From: Aquitalea aquatica
GTDB taxonomy: Bacteria > Pseudomonadota > Gammaproteobacteria > Burkholderiales > Chromobacteriaceae
Direction: 5' to 3'
Assembly (NCBI RefSeq): GCF_013911085.1
Contig: NZ_JACERN010000041.1
Coordinates: forward strand, 1-64,000
Length of the DNA: 64,000 nt
The translations under genes and the position numbers were made by a program. The notes under the pieces are model-generated. The model searched no databases and was not told the DNA's origin. It was given only the letters and a program-made list of their open reading frames with translations. The number at the start of each line of letters is the position of its first letter. The first letter of the stretch is position 1. Positions 1 to 9,645 of this stretch are shown here, piece after piece.

Positions 1-42
1 AGGGTCAAAGCGCTGCATGAAATCACGGCGCAGCTTAAATAA
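1..42 (+). CDS. C-terminal tail of an unidentified protein (partial, cut by window edge)
   Basis: The first 13 codons are open in frame 1 and end at a TAA (40-42), giving the tail RVKALHEITAQLK. It looks like an ordinary charged C-terminus and would be convergent with ccmI, which ends at 113. There is too little sequence to identify the family, and chance openness over 13 codons cannot be excluded. The 70 bases between it and the ccmI stop show no convincing terminator. Confidence 0.3.
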   Translation, partial: RVKALHEITAQLK

Positions 43-112
43 GTGGCTCATCTGGGTGCTTATTGGTTTTTGGTACGACATATTGTGTTTTCAGATGATG
101 CCGATGGCAAGC

Positions 113-937
113 TTAGTGTGGAGAGTGCGGCGGCAGCTTGTCGATGGCTTGCAGCAGCTGCCGGATATGGGCAGCGTGTTCGGCGTTGTCGCGTTCTTGT
201 TGATAGGCCTGCTCCAATAGCGTGCGGGCCTGCTGCTGCTTGCCATTGCCCAGCAGTTGCTGCGCCAGCAGTACTTGCAGCGCGCTGTTGTGGGGTGTGC
301 GGTCCAAGGTGGCTTGCAAGACGGGAATAGGGTCGGCCGGTTTGGGCTCCAGGCTGCTCAGGCTGAGTGCTACCGCATATTCGGTCAGCACCGTTTCGGA
401 TTCGCTGATGGCGCTGCCCAGCCGTGCATAGGCGCTGGCCGCGCCGTTGTAATTACCCTGCAGATAGTAGGCATGTCCCAGTTTGCGCCAGCCGGTCAGG
501 TCGTATGGACGTTCCACCAGGTGTCTGGCCAGCCTGTTGATCATTGCCTCATTGCTGTCGCTTGATTGCGGCAGGAGCGGCTGCCGTAGCAGATCGGGTC
601 TGCCCAGTGCCAGATAAGTCGTGGCGGTGAGCAGAATCACCATGGCCATGCCCAGATAGATGCCGTGTGCCCGGTAAGGCGTGGCAAGGGGCGGGATGGG
701 GGAGCTTGCTTCGCTCAACAGCCGGCGCGCCAGTTCCTGCTGCAGTGCCTGGTATTGGGCGGCATCCAGTTCACCTTGTTGCTGCTGGTGATTTAGTTGT
801 TGCCACTGTTCTGCCAGTACTTCTTCTGGCAGCAAGGGCGGACTGGGCTTGTTGCGTCCGCTGCCAAGCAATGGCCAGCTGAAACACAGCAGGATCAGCA
901 ACACCAGTACACCGCTGCATAGCAGCAAGCCGGTCAT
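113..937 (-). CDS. ccmI: Cytochrome c-type biogenesis protein CcmI
   Basis: A 274-residue inner-membrane protein that presents apocytochrome c to the heme ligation complex (CcmF/H) in System I maturation. The N-terminal membrane segment (about residues 4-22) is followed by a basic and acidic cytosolic stretch rich in Gln and Glu (PEEVLAEQWQQLNHQ, AQYQALQQELARRLL), typical of CcmI. A second membrane segment lies near 90-112 (HGIYLGMAMVILLTATTYLALG region). The C-terminal half is TPR-like (GWRKLGHAYYLQGNYNGAAS, LEQAYQQERDNAEHAA). It is the last gene of the tor-ccm string and its start overlaps the ccmH stop by four bases, implying coupled translation. No feature is missing and the length is normal for the family. 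Confidence 0.9.
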   Translation of the reverse strand: MTGLLLCSGVLVLLILLCFSWPLLGSGRNKPSPPLLPEEVLAEQWQQLNHQQQQGELDAAQYQALQQELARRLLSEASSPIPPLATPYRAHGIYLGMAMVILLTATTYLALGRPDLLRQPLLPQSSDSNEAMINRLARHLVERPYDLTGWRKLGHAYYLQGNYNGAASAYARLGSAISESETVLTEYAVALSLSSLEPKPADPIPVLQATLDRTPHNSALQVLLAQQLLGNGKQQQARTLLEQAYQQERDNAEHAAHIRQLLQAIDKLPPHSPH

Positions 938-1392
938 GTGTGGTCCTCGGTTTTATTCTGTTGCAGCAGCGCTGCCACGCGCGCCGCTTCGGCCGGGTCC
1001 AGTGGCGGGCTTGCGCTGGCAGGGCGGCGGCTGAGTTGCCACCAGAGCACGGTACCAGCCGCCAACAGCAGGCCAGGGCCGCCCCATAGCAACCAGGTAT
1101 ACGGTTTGACCGGTGGTTCATACAGAATGAAATCGCCATAGCGCTGGGTGAGAAAATCAATCACCTCGTCCTCGCTACGGCCTTGGGCCAGCATGGCATG
1201 TATTTCGCGGCGCAGATTGACTGCCAGCTGGGCCTGGGAGTCGGCCAGGGTTTCGTTCTGACAAACCAGGCAGCGCAGGCCCTGGGTCAGTGCCTGTTGC
1301 CGCTGCAGCAGCCTGGCATCGTCTGCCATGAGTGGTGCGGCGGCCAGCCAGCCTGAGCAGGCCAGCAGCAGGGCGGGAAGGTATCTGATCAT
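934..1392 (-). CDS. ccmH: Cytochrome c-type biogenesis protein CcmH
   Basis: A 152-residue thiol-redox protein that reduces or holds the apocytochrome CXXCH cysteines before heme ligation. A signal peptide (about residues 1-23) precedes the diagnostic LRCLVC motif with Cys41 and Cys44. A C-terminal membrane anchor lies near residues 103-123 (WLLWGGPGLLLAAG), followed by a short cytosolic tail. The reading frame is open further upstream to 1563, but MIRYLPALLLAC at 1392 begins a proper signal peptide and its ATG overlaps the ccmG stop as ATGA, so this start is chosen. It is the short CcmH form, with the TPR part supplied by the separate ccmI gene downstream. Confidence 0.93.
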   Translation of the reverse strand: MIRYLPALLLACSGWLAAAPLMADDARLLQRQQALTQGLRCLVCQNETLADSQAQLAVNLRREIHAMLAQGRSEDEVIDFLTQRYGDFILYEPPVKPYTWLLWGGPGLLLAAGTVLWWQLSRRPASASPPLDPAEAARVAALLQQNKTEDHT

Positions 1393-1934
1393 GCTTGCAG
1401 TTTCCGGATCAGCGGCAGCAGGATGTCGCGTGCGTCTTGCGGGCTGATGCTGCCCAGATGTCGATAGCGCACGATGCCCGCCTGGTCGATGACAAAGGTT
1501 TCCGGCACGCCATAAACACCGTAGTCGATGCTGACGCGGGCATCGCGGTCCATCACCGACCACAGATAGGGATTGCCCGCCTTGGCAAGCCAGGCGCGGG
1601 CGGCATCCGGTACGTCCTGTTGGTTCAGGCCGACGATGGCCAGGCCGTCATGTTGTGCCAGCTGCATCAGGGTGGGGTGTTCGGTGTGACAGCTCTCGCA
1701 CCATGAGGCCCAGACATTGAGCAGCCATACCCGGCCACGCAGCATGGCCGGGGAAAATGTTTGTGCTGGTGCATCCAGCCGCGGCAGCACGAATAGTGGT
1801 GCGGGGCGGCCTATCCAGCTGGATGGCAGTGCGTGCGGATCGCGCTGCAGCCCGTGCAGGAAAACCCATAACAGGCCGAGAAAGCCCAGCAGCGGCAAGA
1901 CAAGCAGCCAGCTTTTGCCGTGTTTGGGCTTCAT
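1389..1934 (-). CDS. ccmG: Thiol:disulfide interchange protein CcmG/DsbE
   Basis: A 181-residue membrane-tethered periplasmic thioredoxin that passes reducing power from DsbD/CcdA to CcmH or apocytochrome c. The N-terminal anchor spans about residues 8-27. The thioredoxin fold carries the active site WASWCESC with Cys79 and Cys82, and the conserved cis-proline region YGVYGVPETFVID. The family usually has WCxxC with varied middle residues, so Glu-Ser is acceptable. Its start codon overlaps the ccmF stop (ATGA) and its stop overlaps the ccmH start, so it is translationally linked on both sides. Confidence 0.93.
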   Translation of the reverse strand: MKPKHGKSWLLVLPLLGFLGLLWVFLHGLQRDPHALPSSWIGRPAPLFVLPRLDAPAQTFSPAMLRGRVWLLNVWASWCESCHTEHPTLMQLAQHDGLAIVGLNQQDVPDAARAWLAKAGNPYLWSVMDRDARVSIDYGVYGVPETFVIDQAGIVRYRHLGSISPQDARDILLPLIRKLQA

Positions 1935-3865
1935 GATGCTGTACCTGCTCTGCGGTAGCGACGGTCGACCGCCGCCAGCAAGCCACCCAAGGCCATCAGC
2001 GCGGCACCGGCCCAGATCCAGCTGACCATGGGTTTGTAATACAGGCGTACCCCCCAGCTGCCATTGTCGATGGGATCGGCCAGCGTGGCGTAAAGATGGC
2101 TGAATGGTCCGGCTGCAATGGCGGCCTCACTGATCGGCATGTCCGGCTGTGATTGATAGCGGCGTTTTTCCGGCATCAGCACCCGCAGCGGCTTGCCTTG
2201 CTGCCACACCTGAATGCGGGCAGTGCTTGTCAAATAGTTGGGGCCCAGGCCCTGCTCGACGCTCAGCAGGCTGAACTGATAGTCGCCCAGTCGTACCGAT
2301 TGGCCTATCCCGAGCTGGGTGTCGGTTTCCAATGAATAGGCAGCAGACAAGGCAATGCCGGCGGTGGTCACGGCCAGCCCGAGATGGGCCAGATGCATGC
2401 CTGCGGTCGCCATGCTCAAGCGTTTGCCACCACGCAGACGCTGCTGCAGCGCATGGACAATGCTGCTTGCTATCCACAGCGCGGAGAACACGCCTAGTAC
2501 CGTTAGCACGGATGGTGGCGAAAACAGGCCGCTCCACAGCAGGGTCAGCCCGCCGCAACAGAGCAGTATCCTGCCTAGCGCGGGTAGCAGTGCTGCCAGC
2601 TTTTGCTGCTTCCAGCGCAATTGCGGGCCGAGCCCGGTACATAACAGCAGTGGCAGGAAAATGGGTAGCAATACCTGGTTGAAGTAAGGTGGGCCGACGG
2701 ACAGCTTGCCCAAGTCCAGGGCATCCAGCAGCAGTGGGTACAGCGTGCCCAGCAGTACCGAGGCGGTGGCAACGCATAGCAGGATGTTATTGGCCAGCAG
2801 CAGGGCTTCGCGCGACAAGGGGGCAAACTGGCTGTCGCCGTGCAGTCTGTCCGCCCGCAGCGCATACAACAGCAAGGAGGCAGCAATGATCAGCGCCGTC
2901 AGCAGCAGAATCAGCAAGCCGCGCCGTGGGTCGCTGGTAAAGGCATGTACCGAACTGAGCACGCCGGAGCGCACCAGAAAGGCCCCGATCAGCGCGAAGG
3001 AAAAAGTGAGAATGGCCAGCAGCACGGTCCAGCGCTTGAATACGCCGCGCTTTTCTGTGGCGGCCAGCGAGTGCAGCAAGGCGGTGCCAAGCAACCACGG
3101 CATGATGGAGGCATTCTCGACCGGGTCCCAGAACCACCATCCTCCCCAGCCCAGCTCGTAGTAGGCCCAGAGGCTGCCCAGGGCAATGCCTGCTGTCAGA
3201 AACATCCAGGCGCAGATGGTCCACGGTCTGGCCCAGCGCGCCCAGGCGGCGTCGATGCGCCCGCTGAGAAGCCCGGTGATGGCAATGGCAAACACCACAG
3301 CGAAACCGGCATAGCCCATATAGAGCAAGGGAGGGTGAAAGATCAGCCCTGGGTCTTGCAACAGCGGGTTCAGCTCCCGGCCATCGACCGGAATGACCTC
3401 CAGCCGTGCAAACGGGTTGGCCGAGGCAGCCAGCAGCAGGGTGAAGCCGGCGTTGATCAAACCCATGGTGGCCAGGATCTGCGCACGCGTGACGGCAGGC
3501 AGACGCCGTGAGCACACCGCCACGACCAACGTCCACAGGCTCAGCAGCAGTGTCCACAATTGCAGTGAGCCTTCATGGCCGCCCCAGGCCGCACCCAGGC
3601 GGTAGGGGAGCGGCATGGCAGTATTGGCATTGTGTGCGACATAACGCACGGAAAAATCATTGCCGGCGAAAAGTAGCAGCAAGCAGGCAAAGCTGCCGCT
3701 CATGGCCAGCCATTGCAATAGTGCCAGCGGCCGGGCCAGCGCCAGCAGCAAGGCGTGACGGTGGTGTGCTGCATAAAACAGCAGCAGGGCCATGACCAGC
3801 GAGCACGATGCGCCGGTCAGCAATAACAGCAGGCCAAATTCGGGCAGAAACGGTGGCATCATCAT
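1931..3865 (-). CDS. ccmF: Heme lyase CcmF (cytochrome c-type biogenesis)
   Basis: A 644-residue polytopic membrane protein, the core of the heme ligation complex that takes heme from holo-CcmE and attaches it to apocytochrome c. The tryptophan-rich WWD heme-handling motif is intact (GGWWFWDPVENASIMPW), and many transmembrane segments are visible through the first 480 residues, followed by a periplasmic domain and a last membrane helix near the C-terminus (WIWAGAALMALGGLLAAVD). The first of three consecutive ATG codons (3863-3865) overlaps the ccmE stop as ATGA and is taken as the start. Full length for the family. Confidence 0.95.
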   Translation of the reverse strand: MMMPPFLPEFGLLLLLTGASCSLVMALLLFYAAHHRHALLLALARPLALLQWLAMSGSFACLLLLFAGNDFSVRYVAHNANTAMPLPYRLGAAWGGHEGSLQLWTLLLSLWTLVVAVCSRRLPAVTRAQILATMGLINAGFTLLLAASANPFARLEVIPVDGRELNPLLQDPGLIFHPPLLYMGYAGFAVVFAIAITGLLSGRIDAAWARWARPWTICAWMFLTAGIALGSLWAYYELGWGGWWFWDPVENASIMPWLLGTALLHSLAATEKRGVFKRWTVLLAILTFSFALIGAFLVRSGVLSSVHAFTSDPRRGLLILLLTALIIAASLLLYALRADRLHGDSQFAPLSREALLLANNILLCVATASVLLGTLYPLLLDALDLGKLSVGPPYFNQVLLPIFLPLLLCTGLGPQLRWKQQKLAALLPALGRILLCCGGLTLLWSGLFSPPSVLTVLGVFSALWIASSIVHALQQRLRGGKRLSMATAGMHLAHLGLAVTTAGIALSAAYSLETDTQLGIGQSVRLGDYQFSLLSVEQGLGPNYLTSTARIQVWQQGKPLRVLMPEKRRYQSQPDMPISEAAIAAGPFSHLYATLADPIDNGSWGVRLYYKPMVSWIWAGAALMALGGLLAAVDRRYRRAGTAS

Positions 3866-4309
3866 TGCGGCCTCTGCTGGCTGGCAGCAGCCTGTGTCAT
3901 CGCTTTCTGGGCTTCGGGTGGCAGGTATTTTTCATCATGCTTGGCCAGTACCTGCTCGGCCTGCAGCACGCCGTGTGCATCCAGCCGGCCTTGCACCACC
4001 ACGCCACGTCCCTCGCGAAACAGGTCGGGCAGGATGCCACGATAGTTCACCGGCACGGCATGGGCGGTATCGCTGATGCTGAAGCTGACATTCAGGCCGC
4101 CTTCCTTGCGGCTGAGGCTGCCCTGTTCCACCAGCCCGCCCACACGAATCAACGACATGCCACTTGCCAGCCCCTGCCGTAGCTCGCTTGGCGTATGAAA
4201 AAACACCAGGCTTGCTGCGCAAGGCGTTGAGTATCAATGCGGCCGCCAGTGCGCTGACCAGCAGGCCACCGAGCAGCAGTATGAGTTTTTGCTTGCGCTT
4301 GGGATGCAT
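3862..4309 (-). pseudogene. ccmE: Heme chaperone CcmE, disrupted by a one-base frameshift
   Basis: CcmE binds heme covalently through a histidine and carries it from CcmABCD to CcmF. The N-terminal cytosolic stub and membrane anchor (MHPKRKQKLILLLGG through ILNALRSK) are read in one frame from 4309. The periplasmic OB-fold domain (VFFHTPSELRQG through the conserved AKHDEKYLPPE heme-binding region) is read in another frame, from about 4207 to 3862. Removing the base at 4211 (a G on the minus strand, in AAGCC) restores the expected LRSNLVFFHTPSEL junction and a 148-residue protein of normal size. As it stands the first frame runs to a stop at 3935. A GTG at 4206 could start an anchorless 114-residue fragment. 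Sequencing error and true lesion are both possible, since every neighbour is intact. Confidence 0.88.
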
Positions 4310-4315
4310 GGTGTC

Positions 4316-4510
4316 CTATTGCCCGGTGTGCCAGCCACGGTCAGGTGCTGTGTTGGGCTGCTGGCGCAGCCTGTGGTGTAGGCTGTGCTGGCTGTGGCGC
4401 AGCCAGCACAGTTCGCCCAGTACCATGAGCAGCGCCAGCGCAACGGCACTCCACACATAAAAGCCGTAGCCGCCCATGGCCATGAAGGCGGAGAGGGAAT
4501 CCCACTTCAT
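4316..4510 (-). CDS. ccmD: Heme exporter small protein CcmD
   Basis: A 64-residue single-span membrane protein that helps release holo-CcmE from the CcmABC complex. The family signature is clear: MKW, then FMAMGGYGFYVWSAVALALL, then a basic cytosolic tail rich in Arg and His. The ATG at 4510 is preferred over the one at 4516 because an AGGAG lies seven bases upstream of it and it overlaps the ccmC stop codon (ATGA). The tail is about normal to slightly long for CcmD. Confidence 0.9.
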   Translation of the reverse strand: MKWDSLSAFMAMGGYGFYVWSAVALALLMVLGELCWLRHSQHSLHHRLRQQPNTAPDRGWHTGQ

Positions 4511-5247
4511 CTGCATGCTCCTGTCAGTTGCTTCACCCAGCCGGTGTCGGCCTGCCGCTGCAGAATCAGCAGGCGCAAGCGACTGAAACTCATCGCCAGG
4601 CTATAAGCCCAGGCGGCCAGCGTCATCAGCACCAGGCCCAGCAAGACCTGATCGGACATGGCCGGTGCTTGACCCATGGTGATGGAAGGACCCTGGTGCA
4701 GGGTGTTCCACCAGCGCACCGAGAAGTAAATGATGGGAATGTTGATGACGCTGAACAGTGCAAACAGTGCGCAGGCCCGATCAGCACGGCGTGGATCGTC
4801 GATGGCGGCACGTAGCGCCAGCAGCGCCAGATAGAGAAACAGCAGAATCAGTTCGGAAGTCAGGCGGGCATCCCATACCCACCAGGCCCCCCACATCGGT
4901 TTGCCCCACAGTGCACCGCTGAGCAGCGACAGTGCCGTCATGGCGGCTCCGGTGGGGGCCAGTGCCGTCATCAGCATGAAGGACAGGCTGGTGTTGAGCA
5001 CCAGACCGACGGCTGCCCAGAGTGCGATGGCCAGGTAGATGATCATCGACATCCAGGAGGCCGGTACATGGATAAAGATGATGCGATAGCCCTCGCCCTG
5101 CTGGACATCACCCGGTGCCAGCAGCAAGCCGGTAAGCAGCCCGGCCACGCCCAGCAGCAAGCTGATAGCCCACAGCGCGGGCAGGATGCGACTGATCAGC
5201 CGGTAGCAGTGTGGTGGAGAGGCATAACGTCGCCAGTTGAAAGTCAT
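4507..5247 (-). CDS. ccmC: Heme exporter membrane protein CcmC
   Basis: A 246-residue polytopic protein that loads heme onto CcmE. About six transmembrane helices are visible. The WWD-family tryptophan motif is intact (WGAWWVWDARLTSELILLFL), and periplasmic histidines that ligand heme in this family are plausible in the loops (IFIHVPASW and FSVRWWNTLHQGPS). It begins four bases after the ccmB stop and overlaps ccmD, so it belongs to the same transcript. Confidence 0.95.
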   Translation of the reverse strand: MTFNWRRYASPPHCYRLISRILPALWAISLLLGVAGLLTGLLLAPGDVQQGEGYRIIFIHVPASWMSMIIYLAIALWAAVGLVLNTSLSFMLMTALAPTGAAMTALSLLSGALWGKPMWGAWWVWDARLTSELILLFLYLALLALRAAIDDPRRADRACALFALFSVINIPIIYFSVRWWNTLHQGPSITMGQAPAMSDQVLLGLVLMTLAAWAYSLAMSFSRLRLLILQRQADTGWVKQLTGACR

Positions 5248-5251
5248 GCTG

Positions 5252-5923
5252 TCACTCGCAAGCCAGCCGCAGGCAGGCTGCGGTGGCTAGGGGAGAGAAG
5301 AAAACAGTCAGCAGGGTCAGCGCCAGCAGGATGGACAGCTCGGCCTCCACGCTGCGGCCGGCCTGTGCACCGGCTACCGCCAGTGCGCCAAAAATCAATA
5401 CCGGCAGAAATAGCGGCAGAATCAGCAGCCCCAGCAGCATGCCGCCATTGCGCGTTCCCAGGATCAGGGCCGCACCCGGTGCACCAATGAATAGCAGTGC
5501 CAGCGTACCCAGTGCCAGCGTGCCGGCCAGCATGGGCAGTACGCTGGCCGGTAGCTCCAGCTGCAGGCCCAAGAGCGGTGAGACGATGACCAGCGGTAAT
5601 GCTCCGCACAACCAGCGCGCGACGATTTTGGCACTCAAGGCCAGTGGCAAATTGAGTGGCATGAATAACAAGGCTTCCAGCGCACCATCCCGCCAGTCGC
5701 TTTCCAGCAGTTCACCCAGCAGCAATAGGCAGGCCAGTACGGCGCATACCCACAGCACGCCAGGGCCGATGGCCTGCAGCGTGGTGGCAGAGGGCGAGCT
5801 GGCCAGTGGAAACAGCGTGACGGTCATGATGAAGAAGAACAGCACATGCAGGGTTTCACCTGGACGGCGCATGGCCAGCCGGATGTCGCGCAGGCATAGT
5901 GTGCGCCACTGCTGCCAGTTCAT
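5252..5923 (-). CDS. ccmB: Heme exporter permease CcmB
   Basis: A 223-residue membrane subunit of the CcmAB ABC transporter, whose ATP hydrolysis drives release of holo-CcmE from CcmC/D. Six hydrophobic segments are visible, starting with LHVLFFFIMTVTLFPLA. The start MNWQQWRTLCLRDIRL is a typical CcmB beginning and its ATG overlaps the ccmA stop by four bases; the frame is open upstream to 6028 but that stretch is out-of-frame ccmA sequence. Normal length. Confidence 0.93.
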   Translation of the reverse strand: MNWQQWRTLCLRDIRLAMRRPGETLHVLFFFIMTVTLFPLASSPSATTLQAIGPGVLWVCAVLACLLLLGELLESDWRDGALEALLFMPLNLPLALSAKIVARWLCGALPLVIVSPLLGLQLELPASVLPMLAGTLALGTLALLFIGAPGAALILGTRNGGMLLGLLILPLFLPVLIFGALAVAGAQAGRSVEAELSILLALTLLTVFFSPLATAACLRLACE

Positions 5924-6540
5924 GCGGCAGACCCCAGCCATAGTTGTGCGGTGCAGGCCGGTAGCGCTGCGTGGTGGCTCAGGATGGCGATGCCGCCGTG
6001 CCGTACATGCTGCTGCAGCATGTCCCACAGCAAGGTGCAGCCTGGTTCATCCAGTGCATTGAATGGTTCGTCCAGTACCCAGAGCGGTGCCGCACGTAGC
6101 TGCAGCAAAGCCAGTGACAGGCGCTGGCGCTGGCCTTGCGACAGGTCGGCAGAGGCTTGTGCAGCACTGGCTTGTAGTCCCCAGTGTTGCAGTAGCAAAC
6201 GGATTGCCCCGGCCGATGGTGGCTGCTGATGGAGTGCCTGGCAGTCGGCAAGGTTTTCTGCCGCGCTCAAGGCATCCTTGAAGCCGGGGCGCTGGCCCAG
6301 CCAGCCAACCCGTTGGCGCTGTTCCGCACCATCTGCCGCTTGGGCTACACCTTGCCACCACAGGCTGCCGTGTTCTGCACGGGCTAATCCGGCGAGAATG
6401 CGCAGCAGCGAGGTTTTGCCGCTGCCGTTATGGCCGCGCACATGCAGAATATCGCCTGCTGCCAGTTGCAAGGACAAATGCCGGAACAGGGTATGTGCGC
6501 CTTTGCGGCAGCTAAGTTGACGTGCTTCAAACATCGGCAT
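5920..6540 (-). CDS. ccmA: Heme exporter ATP-binding protein CcmA
   Basis: A 206-residue ABC ATPase. Walker A is GHNGSGKTSLL, the ABC signature is LSQGQRQRLSLALL and Walker B is PLWVLDEPFNALD, all intact. The first gene of the ccm block, it starts inside the 3-prime end of torD (14-base overlap). A GAAGAG seven bases before the ATG at 6540 supports that start. The overlap with torD is what joins respiratory and maturation genes into a single unit. Confidence 0.93.
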   Translation of the reverse strand: MPMFEARQLSCRKGAHTLFRHLSLQLAAGDILHVRGHNGSGKTSLLRILAGLARAEHGSLWWQGVAQAADGAEQRQRVGWLGQRPGFKDALSAAENLADCQALHQQPPSAGAIRLLLQHWGLQASAAQASADLSQGQRQRLSLALLQLRAAPLWVLDEPFNALDEPGCTLLWDMLQQHVRHGGIAILSHHAALPACTAQLWLGSAA

Positions 6541-7147
6541 GTGGCAACTCTTCTGCCGCCAGCTCTTGCAGGACTTGCAGTAACAGACGGCTCAAAGCCG
6601 GATAGAAAGGTAGCTGAGCCGGCGTGTGCTGCGCCTTGCTGACAAAGCGCGGCAGCCACTGCAGCATGCTGGCGATATGTGTGGCTTCCTCACTTTCCCG
6701 TCGTGCCGTTGCCAGCCAGGACAGCAGTTCCAGTTGTAGTGCCAGGTGGTCGGCTGCTTCGGCAAACTGGCTGTCCACTCCCAGGCCAAGTGCATTCAGC
6801 TGATGTCGCATGGCCTTTTCTGCCGGGCCAAACAGCTGTGGGCTGTCGCCCTGATAGCACGAGGCATAAGGCGCTGCGCAACTGTGCAAGTCCAGCAGAA
6901 AGCTGCTGGTGAAGTCGGCTGCCAGATCCAGTTGGGCTGCCGAGCTGACACGCAAACTATCCAGCGCCCGGCGCATGTCCTGTATTTCCGTGGCGAAACC
7001 GGCCTCTTCCAGAGTGCTGAGCAAGGGTTCGGCAGCTCCGTCCAGCCAGGCTTGTAGCTGTTTTGTGCTCAGTTCACGGGCATACAAGGTGGCAAACCAG
7101 GCGTAAAGTGCCGCGCGCTGATCGGTGGAGCTAGCGGTTTCTGTCAT
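6527..7147 (-). CDS. torD: TorA-specific chaperone TorD
   Basis: A 206-residue cytosolic chaperone that binds apo-TorA, protects its Tat signal and assists insertion of the molybdenum cofactor. The family core is present: [20 protein letters not shown] with the YQGDSP stretch after it, and [14 protein letters not shown]. The all-helical pattern and length match TorD/DmsD proteins. The ATG at 7147 overlaps the torA stop as ATGA; the frame is open further upstream but only as shadow of torA. Order torA-torD is the usual one, and torD here overlaps ccmA downstream. Confidence 0.93.
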   Translation of the reverse strand: MTETASSTDQRAALYAWFATLYARELSTKQLQAWLDGAAEPLLSTLEEAGFATEIQDMRRALDSLRVSSAAQLDLAADFTSSFLLDLHSCAAPYASCYQGDSPQLFGPAEKAMRHQLNALGLGVDSQFAEAADHLALQLELLSWLATARRESEEATHIASMLQWLPRFVSKAQHTPAQLPFYPALSRLLLQVLQELAAEELPHADV

Positions 7148-9627
7148 CGGGGTAGCACCTCTTGTGGACCACCAAACGCCGTCACTGCGGGGGCGGTGCC
7201 ACGAAATTTTTCTACTTGCACGACACAGGTATTGGGGCTGACTGCTTGCGCCAGCCGTGAGCTGCCAATGTCCTGGGTAAGGACATTGGGGTCGCCATAG
7301 GTATCCAGCGCGCCGACCTTGGGGCCGGTTGGCGCATACCATGCGCCTTCTTGCAGGCGTACCACGCCCGGTGGGTAGTCTGCAGAGACATGGGCGCCAG
7401 CGATGACCTGGCCGCGGTCATTGAATACCCGCACCAGATCGCCGTGCCGTATGCCGCGTTGGCGCGCATCTTGCGGACTCATGAACAAAGGTTCCCTGCC
7501 TTGGATGGCATAGCTGGCCCGCAAGATTTCCGAGTCGCATAGCTGCGAGTGCAAGCGCTTGTCGGGGTGGGCAGATTGCAGCCACAAGGGATAGCGCTGT
7601 GATTTGGGGCCGCCGTGCGAACGCTCGCTTTTTTCCATCCACACCGGATGCCCGGGGCAGTCCGGATAATTGAAGTTGGCAATCTTGCGGCTGAATATCT
7701 CGATAAAACCGGAGGGGGTGCCAAGGGCATTGAGTTCGGCATCGGCGCGAAAATCAGCATGGCGTACCCAGGGCTTGCCGGCAGGAAACAGGACATAGCC
7801 TTTTTTCCAGAACTCACGAAACGGCGGCATGGGGAATTTCTTGCTGTTTTCCTTGCGGCAGTTTTCATAGAGGAATTCCAGCCATTGCATTTCATCCATG
7901 CCACGGCTGTATTCCTTGTCGCGGCCAAAGCGCCGGGTCAGTCCTTTGAAAATTTCAAAGTCTGTTTTGGAGTTGAACAGTGGATCGACCAGCTTTTGCA
8001 TGGCAATCACGCCGCGCCCGCTGTACGAACCATAGGCGTCAATGTCATTACGCTCGAATTGGGTACAAGCCGGCAGCACGATATCGGCAAAACGGCAGGT
8101 GGCTGTCCAGGTGAAATCAACCGCGACCACGGTTTCCAGCTGGCGGAACGCCTGCTTCATGCGGTTTTTGTCCTGCTGGCGATGCCACTGGTTGCAGCCG
8201 CAGTAAATGGCCATCTTGTAGGGCGGCAGTTTCACCTTCTGCCCGTTGTAGTCGATGACCTTGCCGGGCTCAAGCAGGGCGTCGATGGCGCGTGCACACG
8301 GGATGGTTTGGCTGTAGCCACGGTAATCCACGCTTTGGTACTTGGGTTTTTTGCCCGGGTCCAGATTCAGCGGGAAGGCACCGGGCATGGCGGCACCGGA
8401 GGAGGGCACACCGATGGAACTATAGTGGTGCGCATAGCTGATCCCGCCACCAGGCAAGCCAATCTGCCCCAGCATGGCGGCGAGTACCGCGCCCATCCAG
8501 AAGGGTTGTTCACCATGCTGCTGCCGTTGCATGGCCCAGCCGAAAATCAATTGCGTCCGGCCCTTGGCCAGCAGCCGTGCCAATTCCTTGATGCGCTTGG
8601 CGTCGATGCCGGTGATGCGTGCGGCCCACTCGGCGGATTTGGGTGTCTTGTCTGCGCCAGTGCCCAGCAGATAGGGCAGGAATTTCTCGAAGCCCAATGT
8701 GTAATTGTCGAGAAACTTCTGGTCGTGCAGCTTTTCGCTGTAGAGGGTGTGGGCCAGCCCCAGCATCAAGGCCACATCCGTCAGCGGATTGACATACTGC
8801 TTCTCGCAGTTGAGGTAGTTCTGGGTTTTGCTGCTGACCGGGTCGATGCTGATGACACGGATTTCCTTTTTGGCCACCTTGTGCTTGAGTTGCTCAAGAT
8901 AGGCGTAGGCTTCATGTGTCTCGCAATTCCAGCCTACCTGCAGGTTTTTGATGGGATCACTACCCCAGAACACCAGGGTCTGTGTTTCCTTGAGAATGAT
9001 TTCCCAACTGGTACCTTGCGAATACACCTCGGTAGACCCAAGAACGTAGGGCAAGATTACCTGGCCGGCACCGGTGGAGTAATCACCAGCAGTGGACAGC
9101 GTATGGCCGTGCATATTGACTGCACGCAGCATGTGATTGCCACAGCTGTGAAACTGGCCGGTCTGCCGCCAGCCGACCAGGCCAGTGTGCATGGCCCAGG
9201 GGCCATGGTCGCGCTGCACCCGTTCCAGTTCCTCGTAGAACATGTCCAGCGCCTGATCCCAGGTCACGCGGACAAAACGGTTGTCGCCGCGCTGGCTAGT
9301 ATCGCTCAAATGGCGTTTCTTCAGCCAGTCCAGTCTGACCATGGGATAGCGGATGCGCGATGAGCTGTATACTAGGCCGATAATCCCCTGGATCATCTCG
9401 GTCGGGTATTTGTCGTATTCGAAGGGTTTGACTTCGACAATCTTCCCCCCGGCTACCCGAGCGCGGATCGCGCCCCAGTGCGAACCGCTGATACGCCATG
9501 CATCGGTTCCCTGAGCGGTACTGCTGGCCTGAGCCTCGCTGGTTCGCGGCAGCAGCAGGCTGGGGCTGACGAGTGCCGCAACAGACGTCAGCGACAGGCA
9601 TTTAAGGAATTCTCTGCGAGAGTGCAT
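7144..9627 (-). CDS. torA: Periplasmic TMAO/DMSO reductase TorA (molybdopterin enzyme)
   Basis: An 827-residue catalytic subunit that reduces trimethylamine N-oxide (or related S/N-oxides) as terminal electron acceptor. A twin-arginine signal (SRREFLK, with a hydrophobic run and cleavage expected near residue 35) predicts Tat export. Bis-MGD-family features include [15 protein letters not shown], the molybdenum-ligand serine in GDYSTGAGQ (Ser184), the [11 protein letters not shown] stretch and the C-terminal dinucleotide-binding domain with HDLVRVFND-like sequence ([16 protein letters not shown]). No Fe-S cysteine motif is seen at the N-terminus, as expected for the TorA/DorA branch. Partners TorC and TorD flank it. 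Substrate preference (TMAO, DMSO, biotin sulfoxide) cannot be settled from sequence. Confidence 0.93.
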   Translation of the reverse strand: MHSRREFLKCLSLTSVAALVSPSLLLPRTSEAQASSTAQGTDAWRISGSHWGAIRARVAGGKIVEVKPFEYDKYPTEMIQGIIGLVYSSSRIRYPMVRLDWLKKRHLSDTSQRGDNRFVRVTWDQALDMFYEELERVQRDHGPWAMHTGLVGWRQTGQFHSCGNHMLRAVNMHGHTLSTAGDYSTGAGQVILPYVLGSTEVYSQGTSWEIILKETQTLVFWGSDPIKNLQVGWNCETHEAYAYLEQLKHKVAKKEIRVISIDPVSSKTQNYLNCEKQYVNPLTDVALMLGLAHTLYSEKLHDQKFLDNYTLGFEKFLPYLLGTGADKTPKSAEWAARITGIDAKRIKELARLLAKGRTQLIFGWAMQRQQHGEQPFWMGAVLAAMLGQIGLPGGGISYAHHYSSIGVPSSGAAMPGAFPLNLDPGKKPKYQSVDYRGYSQTIPCARAIDALLEPGKVIDYNGQKVKLPPYKMAIYCGCNQWHRQQDKNRMKQAFRQLETVVAVDFTWTATCRFADIVLPACTQFERNDIDAYGSYSGRGVIAMQKLVDPLFNSKTDFEIFKGLTRRFGRDKEYSRGMDEMQWLEFLYENCRKENSKKFPMPPFREFWKKGYVLFPAGKPWVRHADFRADAELNALGTPSGFIEIFSRKIANFNYPDCPGHPVWMEKSERSHGGPKSQRYPLWLQSAHPDKRLHSQLCDSEILRASYAIQGREPLFMSPQDARQRGIRHGDLVRVFNDRGQVIAGAHVSADYPPGVVRLQEGAWYAPTGPKVGALDTYGDPNVLTQDIGSSRLAQAVSPNTCVVQVEKFRGTAPAVTAFGGPQEVLPR

Positions 9628-9645
9628 GCTGTTCTGCCCTGTTGA

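Noticed and set aside
7615-9363. A 582-codon open frame antisense to torA
   Set aside because: Shadow of a GC-rich coding region; the torA frame carries all family motifs.
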